A stretch of 64,000 nt of DNA from Candidatus Latescibacterota bacterium (lineage in GTDB: Bacteria; Latescibacterota; UBA2968; UBA8231): contig JAJEFJ010000106.1 of assembly GCA_022820485.1 (NCBI GenBank), positions 120,609 to 184,608 on the forward strand. The letters are read 5' to 3'. The position numbers were made by a program, and so were the translations under genes. The notes beneath the pieces are model-generated. The model worked only from the letters and a program-made list of their open reading frames with translations. It was not told the DNA's origin and made no database searches. Positions 1 to 8,012 of this stretch are shown here, piece after piece (position 1 is the first letter of the stretch; each line of letters starts with the position of its first letter).

Positions 1-709
1 TTACCTCCTGAACCACGACACGGTCATCGGCGTTGACGAGAGCCGTTAAAGACTCGTCCAAATAATCCAGAAGCTCCCCTTTGGCCTTGGCCACTCCTTC
101 TACAGACCCAAAAAATTCTATGTGTGCAGTCCCGATGTTGAGCAAAACCCCAATGGTAGGTTCGGCAACCGAACACAGGTAGCGAATGTCCCCTATCCGC
201 CGCGCTGCCAGTTCCAAGACCACCGCCTCGTGGTTCGGCGACAGTTGCAGCAGAGTGCAGGGCACCCCTATCTCGTTGTTTTCACTGCCAATCGTTTTTA
301 AAACGCGGTACCGCTGCCCCAACACAGCGGCGATCATTTCCTTGGTCGTCGTCTTGCCTGCACTGCCGACGACGGCCACCACCGGCACCTCCCAGCGCCG
401 CCGATACGCTCGCGCCATGTCGCCCAGCGCTTGCAGCGTCGAGTCAACGGCCAACAGCGGCCCGGAGGCCGTCCGGTCCAACCCAGGCCAACGGCGTTCC
501 ACTAAGGCTGCGCACGCGCCGCGGGCAAAGGCGGCCTCGACGAAGTCGTGCCCGTCAAAGCGCTCGCCTCGCAGCGCGACGAACAGCTCCCCTTCGTCAA
601 TGGACCGGCTATCGGTCGCCACCGCTTGCAGGGCGCAATCCGGCTGGAGGTTGCCGACTGGGTCGGCAGCCGTCCACTGCACCATCTCGCTCAGAGTCAC
701 GGCGCGCAT
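1..709 (-). CDS. murF: UDP-MurNAc-tripeptide--D-Ala-D-Ala ligase MurF (partial)
   Basis: Only the first 236 codons are inside the window; the gene runs off the left edge. MurF ligates D-Ala-D-Ala to UDP-MurNAc-tripeptide in the cytoplasm, completing the peptidoglycan pentapeptide precursor. The N-terminal Mur domain is recognisable by DSRSIDEGELFVAL at about residues 33-46, and the ATP-binding loop of the Mur ligase central domain is VVGSAGKTTTKEM at about 113-125, followed by NEIGVP. The ATG at 709 overlaps the murE stop codon region by 13 nt, so the two genes are probably translationally coupled as the tail of the dcw operon seen here. Confidence is high despite truncation. Confidence 0.93.
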   Translation of the reverse strand, partial: MRAVTLSEMVQWTAADPVGNLQPDCALQAVATDSRSIDEGELFVALRGERFDGHDFVEAAFARGACAALVERRWPGLDRTASGPLLAVDSTLQALGDMARAYRRRWEVPVVAVVGSAGKTTTKEMIAAVLGQRYRVLKTIGSENNEIGVPCTLLQLSPNHEAVVLELAARRIGDIRYLCSVAEPTIGVLLNIGTAHIEFFGSVEGVAKAKGELLDYLDESLTALVNADDRVVVQEV

Positions 710-2181
710 AGCGGCTGCCCTTCCCCGGCGCACAAACCCCGCAGCACGCGCCGCGCAACTTCGCGGTCGTCGAAAGCTACGACGCGGTCGGCTAGTTCCT
801 GCTGCTGTTCGTGGCCCTTGCCGGCAATGACCACGACATCGCCGCTGTGCGCAGCGGCCAGAGCCGTAGCAATCGCTTGTGCGCGGTCAACTTCGCTATG
901 AACCGCGCTGCTGTCGGGCACGCCAGCGGCCATATCGTCGATGATGCGTTGCGGATCCTCGCTGCGCGGGTTGTCCGAAGTCAAGACCGTCCAATCGGCC
1001 AACTCGCCAGCAACGCGACCCATCAGGGGTCGCTTGCCGCGGTCTCGATCTCCGCCACAGCCGCAGACGCAGATCAAACGACCGCTGCCCAAATCTCGGG
1101 CGGCGTGCAAAACCCTTTCTAGCGCATCCGGGGTGTGGGCGTAATCCACGATGACCGCGAAATCCTGCCCTTCGGCGATTTGCTCGCAGCGGCCTGGGAC
1201 GCTCTCTAGGGCAGCCAAGCCGCGGCACAAAGCTGCGGCATCCAAATCCAAGGCCAGCCCGGTGGCCACGACGGCCATAGCGTTGTAGTAGTTGAAACGA
1301 CCGATTAAATGCGTCTGCACCTCAATAGGACCAACTGGAGTATCCAAGCACAGATGCACTCTCTGGGGGCCAACGTCGGCGCTTTGCAACCGCACTTCGG
1401 CCTCCGGGCCACAGCCATACGTCACGACGCGCACCTCGGTCCTGCGGGCCAATTCGTCGGCGCGGTCGTCGTCGGCGTTAATCACCGCAATCGCGCCTTC
1501 TTGCAGGCTTTCGAAAAGCCGGGCCTTGGCCGCAAAGTAGGCATCCCAAGTCCCGTGGAAATCCAAGTGATCGCGCGTCAGATTGGTAAAAACCGCCGCC
1601 CGGAAGGGAATGCCATCCACCCTTTTTAATGCCAGTCCATGAGAAGACACTTCTAGCACGGCCGCTTGCTTGCCGGCATCGACGAGCCGGCGCAGTGAGC
1701 CGTGTAGCTCGACGGCCTCGGGCGTAGTATTGCCCATCTTCTCCAATCCGCCATTGCCCCAAAATCCCAAGGTTCCCAAGTACCCGCACGGCAGGCCAGC
1801 GGCTTCGAGGGCACTCCTGAGCAGGAAGGCCGTGGTGGTCTTGCCATTGGTGCCGGTGACGCCGACGTTGAGCAGCGCTTGTCCGGGAAAGGCGTAAAAG
1901 CGCGCCGCCATTCGAGCCAGTGCGGCTCGGCAGTCTGCCACCTGCACCCGCGTCGCACCGGCACAATCGATCCGCTCTTCCACCATCACGGCACGAGCTC
2001 CGCGGGCGATGGCATGATCGACAAAGCGGTGTCGGTCCTGCTCCTGTCCCCCGCGTATAGCCACGAAAAAGTCGCCTTCTTCCACGCAGCGCGAATCGCA
2101 GCGGATCTGCCCTAGTTCAATATTTTGGTCGCCCTCCACGCAAGCGTCGGGCAGCTCTTCGAGTAGGTATTTTAGTTCCAT
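697..2181 (-). CDS. murE: UDP-MurNAc-L-Ala-D-Glu--meso-diaminopimelate ligase MurE
   Basis: Cytoplasmic Mur ligase (494 aa) adding the third amino acid of the peptidoglycan stem peptide. The ATP-binding motif GVTGTNGKTTTAF lies at about residues 107-119. SDNPRSEDP near residue 400 contains the DNPR signature that in this family marks meso-diaminopimelate rather than lysine specificity, so the wall is probably the A1-gamma type of diderms. I chose ATG at 2181: it follows the ftsI stop by one base and is preceded by GAGAGG about 8 nt upstream; the open frame extends 13 codons further into ftsI without support. Stop overlaps the murF start. Confidence 0.95.
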   Translation of the reverse strand: MELKYLLEELPDACVEGDQNIELGQIRCDSRCVEEGDFFVAIRGGQEQDRHRFVDHAIARGARAVMVEERIDCAGATRVQVADCRAALARMAARFYAFPGQALLNVGVTGTNGKTTTAFLLRSALEAAGLPCGYLGTLGFWGNGGLEKMGNTTPEAVELHGSLRRLVDAGKQAAVLEVSSHGLALKRVDGIPFRAAVFTNLTRDHLDFHGTWDAYFAAKARLFESLQEGAIAVINADDDRADELARRTEVRVVTYGCGPEAEVRLQSADVGPQRVHLCLDTPVGPIEVQTHLIGRFNYYNAMAVVATGLALDLDAAALCRGLAALESVPGRCEQIAEGQDFAVIVDYAHTPDALERVLHAARDLGSGRLICVCGCGGDRDRGKRPLMGRVAGELADWTVLTSDNPRSEDPQRIIDDMAAGVPDSSAVHSEVDRAQAIATALAAAHSGDVVVIAGKGHEQQQELADRVVAFDDREVARRVLRGLCAGEGQPLCAP

Positions 2182-2182
2182 A

Positions 2183-4147
2183 TTAAATACCTCTCGAACC
2201 TTGGGCTGGCATGTTTCCAACGAGGAGGGCCTGCCGCATTTTCCACGGGCTGTAGGCGGCTTCTGCGCCCAGCATACAGTTGATCTGCCCTACGCGTCCG
2301 GCCCGACCCGGCAAGGGCGACTGACTGACGACCACGGTACCCACGCCGGAAAAGGCCACCGGCAACCCCCGCATCTGCGCTTGGAAGCGGGCCATGTCTG
2401 GGGTCATACCGCGCAGATCGGGCACGGCCGGACCCTCCTTCTGCGGACGCTTGGCTGCTGGCTCGACCAACAGGCCACCAGGCAGGCTGATGATCCGCTT
2501 CATCACCCGGCGGAAGGTCGGGGCTGCCACAGATCCTCCCCACCCATTCACGCTGGGGTTTTCGACCATAATCACGCACGCGTATTGGGGATTGTTGGCA
2601 GGCAGAAAGCCGACGAATGAGGCTATGCTGGCGTTGGGATCGTAGCCGCTGCCATCGGCTAAGGCGCGCTGAGCTGTGCCCGTTTTTCCGGCTACAGCCA
2701 CGCCCTCGATACGGGCCTTTTGCCCGGTGCCCCTTTCCACGACTCCAGTCAACACCTCGCTTAGGGTCGCCGCCGTCTTCCGGCTCACGACCCGGCGGAT
2801 CGGCTGGGGGCCGCCGCGATCGTCGAGCCGACCGTCCGAATCAATCGTTCCGGCGACGACCCGCGGTGCCATCAACACACCACCGTTGGCAATGGCTCCG
2901 TACGCCATGGCGAGTTGCAGGGCCGTCGCGCCGATTTCCTGCCCGATGGCAATAGTCGCCAGCGACCGCCTAGACCACTGATTGACCTCCTGCAATAAAC
3001 CGGGCGTTTCCGCTGGCAAGTCAATGCCCGTGCGAATCGCGAAGCCAAAGTTGCGGATGTGTTCGTAAAAGCGATGCCGCGCCAGCCGCTGCGCCAGCTT
3101 GATCGTGCCAATGTTGCTCGATTTTTCCAAGACCTGAGCAAAGAGCAAATCGCCGTGGGGCTGGATATCGCGGATTGTGTCGCCATTGGCCAACCTAAAC
3201 GTCCCGTGCCCGCAAAAGATGCGATCGTGCAGGCTGGCCAGCCCGTCTTCAAGGACGGCGGCAGCCGCGATGACTTTGAAGGTCGAACCGGGTTCGTACA
3301 CGTCGGTTATCGCGCGATTGCGCCTGAGTTCCGGCGACGAGCGAGACGCTTTATTGGGATCAAAAAGCGGCAGGTTGGCCATGGCCAGTACCTCACCACT
3401 GCGCGGGGCGATAATGACGCCCAATGCACCTTGGGCCTTTGAACCGTCGATGGCCCGTTGCAACTCTTCCTCTAGAATGCTCTGATAGACTCCATCAATG
3501 GTCAGCATCAGGTTGCGGCCGTGCTCCGGCTCTTTACGCTGCTGCTGACGCCCGGGTACTTGCTTGCCGCGCGCATCGACGAATCCCACTATCGAGCCGT
3601 CCTTTTCGCGCAATATATCGTCGAAGGCTCGCTCAATCCCCTCGCGGCCGCTGTTGTCGATGTTGGTGTGCCCGATGAGTTGGCCGGCCAGCGGCCCCAA
3701 GGGATACTGGCGACGAGTCTCTGGGTGTTGGAACACGCCGGCGAACGCGACCGCGCCTACATCCGCGTCAACCACCTGACGAGCCAGATAGATAAATTGC
3801 TTATCTCCGCGCAATTGGCGCTCAATGAACTCGGTCCGTTTATCGCTCAGGGACGCGAAGTGGGCGGCTACGCGCTTGGGGTCTTCCACCTGATCGGGAT
3901 AGGCGTAAAACGACGTGGCTTGGACATCTACGGCCAAATTGTTGCCGCGCCGATCGACGACCCGACCCCGGCTCGCTTTTAGCGTGCGGCGCTCAAGATA
4001 CTGCGCATGGGCTTCGGCGCTGTACGCCTCATGCCTGAAGATCTGGATTTGGATGAGGCGTGCAGATAGCCCCAACCACGCCACCGCACCCAGAATCACT
4101 ATCCAGCGCAGCCGACTAATGCCCGTATGTTGTACCCGTGGCCCCAT
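2183..4147 (-). CDS. ftsI: Septal peptidoglycan transpeptidase FtsI/PBP with C-terminal PASTA domain
   Basis: Class B penicillin-binding protein (654 aa) that crosslinks septal peptidoglycan in the periplasm. One N-terminal membrane anchor (about residues 14-30) is followed by the dimerisation domain and the transpeptidase domain with all three active-site motifs: STFK at 288-291, SSN at 343-345 and KTGT near 490. The last 70 residues (PDLRGMTPD onward, ending in a VSQSPLPG-type segment) look like one PASTA domain, found in FtsI/SpoVD of several phyla but absent from E. coli FtsI. ATG at 4147 overlaps the ftsL stop (TGATG) and has AAGGAG upstream; a TTG five codons earlier is less likely. Confidence 0.95.
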   Translation of the reverse strand: MGPRVQHTGISRLRWIVILGAVAWLGLSARLIQIQIFRHEAYSAEAHAQYLERRTLKASRGRVVDRRGNNLAVDVQATSFYAYPDQVEDPKRVAAHFASLSDKRTEFIERQLRGDKQFIYLARQVVDADVGAVAFAGVFQHPETRRQYPLGPLAGQLIGHTNIDNSGREGIERAFDDILREKDGSIVGFVDARGKQVPGRQQQRKEPEHGRNLMLTIDGVYQSILEEELQRAIDGSKAQGALGVIIAPRSGEVLAMANLPLFDPNKASRSSPELRRNRAITDVYEPGSTFKVIAAAAVLEDGLASLHDRIFCGHGTFRLANGDTIRDIQPHGDLLFAQVLEKSSNIGTIKLAQRLARHRFYEHIRNFGFAIRTGIDLPAETPGLLQEVNQWSRRSLATIAIGQEIGATALQLAMAYGAIANGGVLMAPRVVAGTIDSDGRLDDRGGPQPIRRVVSRKTAATLSEVLTGVVERGTGQKARIEGVAVAGKTGTAQRALADGSGYDPNASIASFVGFLPANNPQYACVIMVENPSVNGWGGSVAAPTFRRVMKRIISLPGGLLVEPAAKRPQKEGPAVPDLRGMTPDMARFQAQMRGLPVAFSGVGTVVVSQSPLPGRAGRVGQINCMLGAEAAYSPWKMRQALLVGNMPAQGSRGI

Positions 4148-4449
4148 CAATCTCCTTCCCAATGAGCCAATGCACCATTATTCATGCCATCTATAGTCTG
4201 CGAGGGATAGACCATGCCGAGCTGACCGAAGGCCACTTTCTCGACAAAGCCGGAGTTTTTCCGCACTACGATAGCCGCCAATAGCTGAGCACGCTCTCTG
4301 TCGAGCTCGGCTATTTGCGTCTCAGTCGTGCTTATGCCGCCGACCACCCGGGCCATTTCGACCTTTTGCCAGACGTGGAAGAGAGCCGCCCCAGCCAGCA
4401 TCCCTATGAGAAGCACGTACTTCACACAGGAAATTCCGCCTTTGCTCAT
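4147..4449 (-). CDS. ftsL: FtsL-like cell division protein
   Basis: Small bitopic membrane protein of 100 aa: short cytoplasmic N-terminus, one hydrophobic segment at about residues 9-25 (VKYVLLIGMLAGAALFHVW), then a predicted coiled coil (about 35-60, ETQIAELDRERAQLLAAI) and a short extracytoplasmic tail. This architecture, the length and the position between rsmH and ftsI match FtsL, the divisome scaffold that recruits FtsI with FtsB. Sequence conservation in FtsL is always low, so the assignment rests on topology and synteny. Start ATG 4449 lies one base after the rsmH stop; the stop overlaps the ftsI start. Confidence 0.8.
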   Translation of the reverse strand: MSKGGISCVKYVLLIGMLAGAALFHVWQKVEMARVVGGISTTETQIAELDRERAQLLAAIVVRKNSGFVEKVAFGQLGMVYPSQTIDGMNNGALAHWEGD

Positions 4450-4450
4450 A

Positions 4451-5377
4451 TTAGCCTGCCTCGATTTTTTCGTAAATTCTCAAAATGGCGCTGCGCGCTC
4501 GAGTATTTTGTTTGACCTCGGCCTCGCTCGCCCTCTGCAATTTGCGACCTACTCGCTTGAACGACGGTCTCCTCCCGCAGGTGCAAATGGGTACGCGCGG
4601 CGGACAAATGCAGCCGCGCACTAGCGCCGCGAAATGCTGCTTGACCAACCGATCCTCCAAGGAGTGATAGGCCAAGACGGCCAGTCGGCCACCGGGTTTC
4701 AGTCCGATTTCTGCAGCCGTCAACCCCACCTGCAACTGCCCCAACTCGTCGTTGACGGCAATGCGCAGCGCTTGGAATACGCGCGCCAGCGTCTTGTTGA
4801 GCATCTGGGGCCGCGTGGCCGCTACGGCCTCCCGCAAAGCCTGCGTAGTGGTCAAGGGCGCGAGGCGCTGCTGCCGATAGATCGAGCGCGCGATCCGCCG
4901 CGCTGCGCGCTCTTCCCCGTAGCGCGCAATCAACTCGGCCAGTTCGCGCTCGCTGCACGCCGCGATCAATTCGGCGGCTGTTGGGCCAACTTCCGCATCC
5001 ATTCGCATGTCGAGAGGCCCGTCGGCTCGATAGCTGAATCCCCGAGCCGATGCGTCGATTTGATGCGAGGAAACCCCTAAGTCGAACAGGACGCCGCTCA
5101 ACGGCCCGATCCCCTCTTGCGCCAGCAACTCGCTCAATTCGGCAAAACAGCCTCGACGCACGACGGCCCGCGCATCGGCTGCTAACCGCACGCGCGCGGC
5201 CGCTACGGCCTCCCGATCCCGATCTACTGCCAGCAGCCGCCCCTTGGGGCCGAGGGCCTGAAGCAATGCCCAACTGTGGCCACCACCGCCGGCTGTCGCG
5301 TCCACGTATGCTCCGTCCGGATCGGCGACCAGTCCCGCAACCACTTCCTCGACCATGACCGGGATGTGGTACACCAT
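4451..5377 (-). CDS. rsmH: 16S rRNA (cytosine(1402)-N4)-methyltransferase RsmH (MraW)
   Basis: SAM-dependent methyltransferase (308 aa) modifying N4 of C1402 in the ribosomal P site. The MraW signatures are present: HIPVMVEEV at the start, the SAM loop DATAGGGGHSWALL at about residues 25-38, LFDLGVSSHQID, then GFSYRADGPLDMRMD, and the C-terminal YHSLEDRLVKQHF segment. Second gene of the dcw cluster, 21 nt after mraZ. ATG at 5377 begins the conserved N-terminus (MVYHIPV). A longer alternative-frame ORF over the same DNA is a shadow of this gene. Confidence 0.97.
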   Translation of the reverse strand: MVYHIPVMVEEVVAGLVADPDGAYVDATAGGGGHSWALLQALGPKGRLLAVDRDREAVAAARVRLAADARAVVRRGCFAELSELLAQEGIGPLSGVLFDLGVSSHQIDASARGFSYRADGPLDMRMDAEVGPTAAELIAACSERELAELIARYGEERAARRIARSIYRQQRLAPLTTTQALREAVAATRPQMLNKTLARVFQALRIAVNDELGQLQVGLTAAEIGLKPGGRLAVLAYHSLEDRLVKQHFAALVRGCICPPRVPICTCGRRPSFKRVGRKLQRASEAEVKQNTRARSAILRIYEKIEAG

Positions 5378-5398
5378 GTCGTTTCCTGTTCAACATTT

Positions 5399-5842
5399 TT
5401 ATAGCTTTATACCAAAACTGTCGAGGCCATCCGCCACCTCTTCCATAGGCGGAAACTCCTCGCAGTCCGCTGGATTCCAAAACTCCAACTTGTTCAAAAC
5501 GCCAATAATCACCATCTGGTCGGTGATATTGGCGAGCCTCAAGAGGTCGCGCCGAATACCGATGCGCCCCTGCCGGTCCATTTTGACTTCAGTTGCGCGC
5601 GAGAGCATCGAACGAATGAAGGCTCGCGCTTCGGGATTAGTCTGGGGCAACTCCAACAGTTGTTGCGCAGTCTCTTCCCAAACTTGCTGGGGATAGGCCG
5701 TCAGGCAGCGGTCGAAACCCCGCACTACCACGAGCGTGTCGTCGGCTTCTGGCGGTAGTTTCTTGCGGAACTCCGCAGGCACAAAAATCCGCCCTTTGTC
5801 ATCGACGGGAACCTCGTGTCTGCCTGTGAAAAACTGTGCCAT
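5399..5842 (-). CDS. mraZ: Transcriptional regulator / division protein MraZ
   Basis: 147-aa AbrB-fold protein, first gene of the dcw operon. MraZ assembles into rings and represses its own operon. The first SpoVT-AbrB repeat starts MAQFFTGRHEVPVDDKGRI and the second lies at about residues 75-125 with the KMDRQGRIGI motif. ATG at 5842 is chosen because homologues begin at this point; the longer frame upstream translates the promoter and operator repeats. The operator (four TGGA cores with 10-nt period at 5873-5906) sits 31 nt upstream of the start, so autoregulation is likely. Confidence 0.95.
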   Translation of the reverse strand: MAQFFTGRHEVPVDDKGRIFVPAEFRKKLPPEADDTLVVVRGFDRCLTAYPQQVWEETAQQLLELPQTNPEARAFIRSMLSRATEVKMDRQGRIGIRRDLLRLANITDQMVIIGVLNKLEFWNPADCEEFPPMEEVADGLDSFGIKL

Positions 5843-5872
5843 TTGATTCCCACACCAAGTTAGAATTCCTGC

Positions 5873-5906
5873 TCCACCACTTTCCACCACTTTCCACCAC
5901 TTTCCA
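5873..5906 (-). promoter_or_regulatory. MraZ-box operator: four TGGA cores at 10-nt period
   Basis: On the minus strand TGGAAAGTGG is repeated three times in perfect tandem and followed by a fourth TGGA. The TGGA cores (5903-5906, 5893-5896, 5883-5886, 5873-5876) are exactly 10 nt apart, one helical turn. Known MraZ operators are direct repeats of TGGG(N) spaced by about 5 nt, giving the same period. It lies between the promoter and mraZ, so binding there would block dcw transcription. Confidence 0.85.
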
Positions 5907-5935
5907 AAATACACCTATATCAATAGGACTGTCAA
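5906..5935 (-). promoter_or_regulatory. Promoter of the dcw operon
   Basis: A perfect -35 box TTGACA (5930-5935) on the minus strand is followed after 18 nt by TATTTT (5906-5911), a 4/6 match to the -10 consensus. The MraZ boxes begin immediately downstream, as expected for an operator overlapping the transcription start. The -10 is weak, so the exact start is uncertain. Confidence 0.6.
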
Positions 5936-6090
5936 GCACATTTTTTCTATCAATAATCTATATTTTTCAGGTAGATACGCTATTTCCAAAGAATGAATAC
6001 ACATTTTTGTGTATATATAAACACTATTTTGTGTGCAATCTAACTACTACTCGCTCTCTTTAATCGCCGCCTTTGCTATCATATTGACAT
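5936..6090. other. AT-rich gene-free spacer between trmB and the dcw promoter
   Basis: This stretch is much richer in A+T than its surroundings and contains no convincing gene. It holds a small inverted repeat ATACACA-N4-TGTGTAT (5997-6014), which may be a weak hairpin. A short plus-strand open frame here has no ribosome site and no coding character. Confidence 0.6.
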
Positions 6091-6123
6091 AGAAAAGGGG
6101 TTGGCCATCGCGTGGTCCAACCC
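6091..6123 (-). terminator. Intrinsic terminator after trmB
   Basis: GGGTTGG (6117-6123 read on the minus strand) pairs with CCAACCC (6098-6104), with CCA/TGG extending the stem inward around one bulged base. The minus strand continues CTTTTCT, a short T-tract. It lies 26-58 nt beyond the trmB stop. The plus strand also has TCCTTTT after the stem, so it could act in both directions. Confidence 0.7.
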
Positions 6124-6148
6124 TCCTTTTCCGCGTTCAACAGTGCCT

Positions 6149-6751
6149 TTACGCCGATATCTTCTCCATAACCTGACGGTAGATCGGCTTGCCCTGTGCG
6201 AGGAACTTGTCTTCGTAATTGGTCCGCGCGCCCAGCCACTCCGCATCCACCTCCACTAAACACGAGCTGGTTTCCAGCGCCGCGAGCATGACGTCGAAAT
6301 AGTCGGCGTAATCCGTAGCTAGCCACAACTGACCGCCCACGCATAACGTGCGCTCGACTTCTCGCAGAAATGCCTCGTTAAAAAGCCGCCGCTTGTGATG
6401 CCGCTTCTTGGGCCAAGGATCGGGAAAGTAGATATGATAGGCTCGCACCGATGCTGCGGCCACGAAAAACTCGACGAATTCCCGCGCATCCATGTGCGCG
6501 AACCGCACATTGCCGAGGTTGCGGCGCACGGCGCGCTGGCGAGCAATGCGCAAGTATTTGACCGCCCATTCGACCCCGACGAAATTCACGGCGGGCTGGC
6601 GACTGGCCGCGTCAATGATAAAGCGCCCTTTGCCAATGCCGATTTCGACCTCCACCGGCTGATCGTTGCCAAAAACTTCCCGCCAATCCAACGTCGGATC
6701 CTGGTCTGGGTTATCCGGCAACGCCAAAAAACCCGCCTCGGTCTGCTCCAT
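6149..6751 (-). CDS. trmB: tRNA (guanine-N7-)-methyltransferase TrmB
   Basis: 200-aa class I SAM methyltransferase making m7G46 in tRNA variable loops. The family motifs are visible: VEVEIGIGKGRFI for SAM binding, NFVGVEW, then the diagnostic YIYFPDPWPKKRHHKRR-like stretch (here HIYFPDPWPKKRHHKRRLF) and C-terminal TNYEDKF. ATG at 6751 has GGGGAG 7 nt upstream; the open frame extends 42 codons further but that part covers the upstream terminator hairpin. A terminator of the preceding operon ends only 12 nt before this start. Confidence 0.95.
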   Translation of the reverse strand: MEQTEAGFLALPDNPDQDPTLDWREVFGNDQPVEVEIGIGKGRFIIDAASRQPAVNFVGVEWAVKYLRIARQRAVRRNLGNVRFAHMDAREFVEFFVAAASVRAYHIYFPDPWPKKRHHKRRLFNEAFLREVERTLCVGGQLWLATDYADYFDVMLAALETSSCLVEVDAEWLGARTNYEDKFLAQGKPIYRQVMEKISA

Positions 6752-6763
6752 CAAATTCTCCCC

Positions 6764-6799
6764 AAAGAAAAGGCGCTCCCCTAAGTAGCGGGGAGCGCC
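6764..6799 (-). terminator. Intrinsic terminator of the MerR-isc-moeB operon
   Basis: A perfect 10-bp stem GGCGCTCCCC / GGGGAGCGCC (6790-6799 with 6772-6781) encloses an 8-nt loop; on the minus strand it is followed by TTTTCTTT (6764-6771). It lies 26 nt after the moeB-like stop and directly abuts the ribosome-binding site of trmB. Confidence 0.88.
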
Positions 6800-6824
6800 G
6801 TACAAACAACACTGCGAGTCGAGC

Positions 6825-8012
6825 TTAACCTGCGGCCTCGCTGTGCGAGGGCAAGCCGCAAAACTGCTCGTAGTCAATCAGCTCAGTGACGGTCGGGTTG
6901 TCTCCGCACACCGGGCACTCGCTGTCGCGTCGGAGCTTGAGTTCGCGGAATTTCATCTCCAGCGCGTCGTAGAGTATTACCCTCCCCACCAAGGAGGTAC
7001 CCTGTCCCAATAGTAGCTTGACGACCTCGGTGGCCTGTACCAACCCGATGATGCCGGGCAAGACTCCTAAGACCCCACCTTCGGCGCAACTCGGCACCTC
7101 CCCGGGTGGCGGCGGTTCGGGATAGAGGCAGCGATAGCACGGACCGTCCCCGGGCACGTACACGGTGGCTTGGCCCTCAAAGCGAAAGATACTGCCGTCA
7201 ACCACGGGCTTTTTCTGCATCACAGCCGCGTCATTGACTAAATAGCGAGTCGGGAAGTTGTCACAGCCATTGACCACGATGTCGTAGCCGTCCATGATCT
7301 CGAAAATATTGTGTGACGTCAGCAACTCATAGTGCGGGTGTATCTCGATGCCGGGGTTGATGTCGAGCAACCGGTCGCGGGCGGCCTCGACCTTGGGCCG
7401 ACCGAGATCGGACTCGCCGAACAGCACTTGCCGCTGCAAGTTGCTCTTATCGACGACATCGGCATCTACCAAGCCGATCTTGCCGACGCCGGCCGCGGCC
7501 AGATACAGGGCCGTCGGGCAACCCAAGCCACCTGCTCCCACCAGCAACACCCGGCCCTTGAGCAACTGCTGCTGTCCCTTCTCCCCGACTTCGGGCAGGA
7601 TGAGATGCCGGGCGTAGCGCTGCGAGTCTTCTTCGGAGAGTAGGCCGCCCTGCTCGATTTCATAGCCGGCGTCCTTCCAGCCCTTGATACCGCCGATCAT
7701 GGACTTGGCATTGGCGTAGCCCATAAAGGTCAAATCGCGCGCTGCCAAGGCCGAGCGGTTACCCCCGGCGCAATAGAGCACGATTTCCGCGTCGCGATCT
7801 ACGGTCACGTCTTCTTCGATGTTGAGTTCCAAAAAACCGCGTGGGATCAACTCAGCCCCGGGGATATAGCCGTCCATGACTTCTTCCCGCTCGCGCACAT
7901 CTATGACGTGAACCGGCCGGCCGGCTTGGAGGGCCGCTTGGACCTCAGCCGGAGTTACTTCGGCGATTTCGGCCTTTACGCTCTCTAGTAGTTGATTGGA
8001 TGTAACAGTCAT
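6825..8012 (-). CDS. Rhodanese-E1 fusion: sulfur-carrier adenylyltransferase/sulfurtransferase (MoeB/ThiF family)
   Basis: 395-aa fusion. Residues about 15-115 form a rhodanese domain with active-site loop CAGGNRS (Cys81). Residues about 125-390 form an E1-like adenylyltransferase with the nucleotide loop GAGGLG (159-164), NLQRQVLFGESDLG, a candidate catalytic cysteine in EVPSCAEGG, and zinc-binding CYRC and CPVC pairs. Such proteins adenylate the C-terminal GG of a ubiquitin-like sulfur carrier (MoaD, ThiS or CysO type) and load sulfur. The usual MoeZ order is E1 then rhodanese; here it is reversed. ATG 8012 overlaps the iscS stop (ATGA), which links it to the desulfurase as sulfur source. 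No carrier protein is encoded nearby, so its partner is unknown. Confidence 0.9.
   Translation of the reverse strand: MTVTSNQLLESVKAEIAEVTPAEVQAALQAGRPVHVIDVREREEVMDGYIPGAELIPRGFLELNIEEDVTVDRDAEIVLYCAGGNRSALAARDLTFMGYANAKSMIGGIKGWKDAGYEIEQGGLLSEEDSQRYARHLILPEVGEKGQQQLLKGRVLLVGAGGLGCPTALYLAAAGVGKIGLVDADVVDKSNLQRQVLFGESDLGRPKVEAARDRLLDINPGIEIHPHYELLTSHNIFEIMDGYDIVVNGCDNFPTRYLVNDAAVMQKKPVVDGSIFRFEGQATVYVPGDGPCYRCLYPEPPPPGEVPSCAEGGVLGVLPGIIGLVQATEVVKLLLGQGTSLVGRVILYDALEMKFRELKLRRDSECPVCGDNPTVTELIDYEQFCGLPSHSEAAG

Noticed and set aside
4446..5480. 344-codon frame over rsmH
   Set aside because: Gly/Arg-rich alternative frame of a clearly assigned gene.
5873..5906. Tandem 10-nt repeats as a possible CRISPR or phase-variable tract
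   Set aside because: No spacers; period, location and context fit MraZ boxes.
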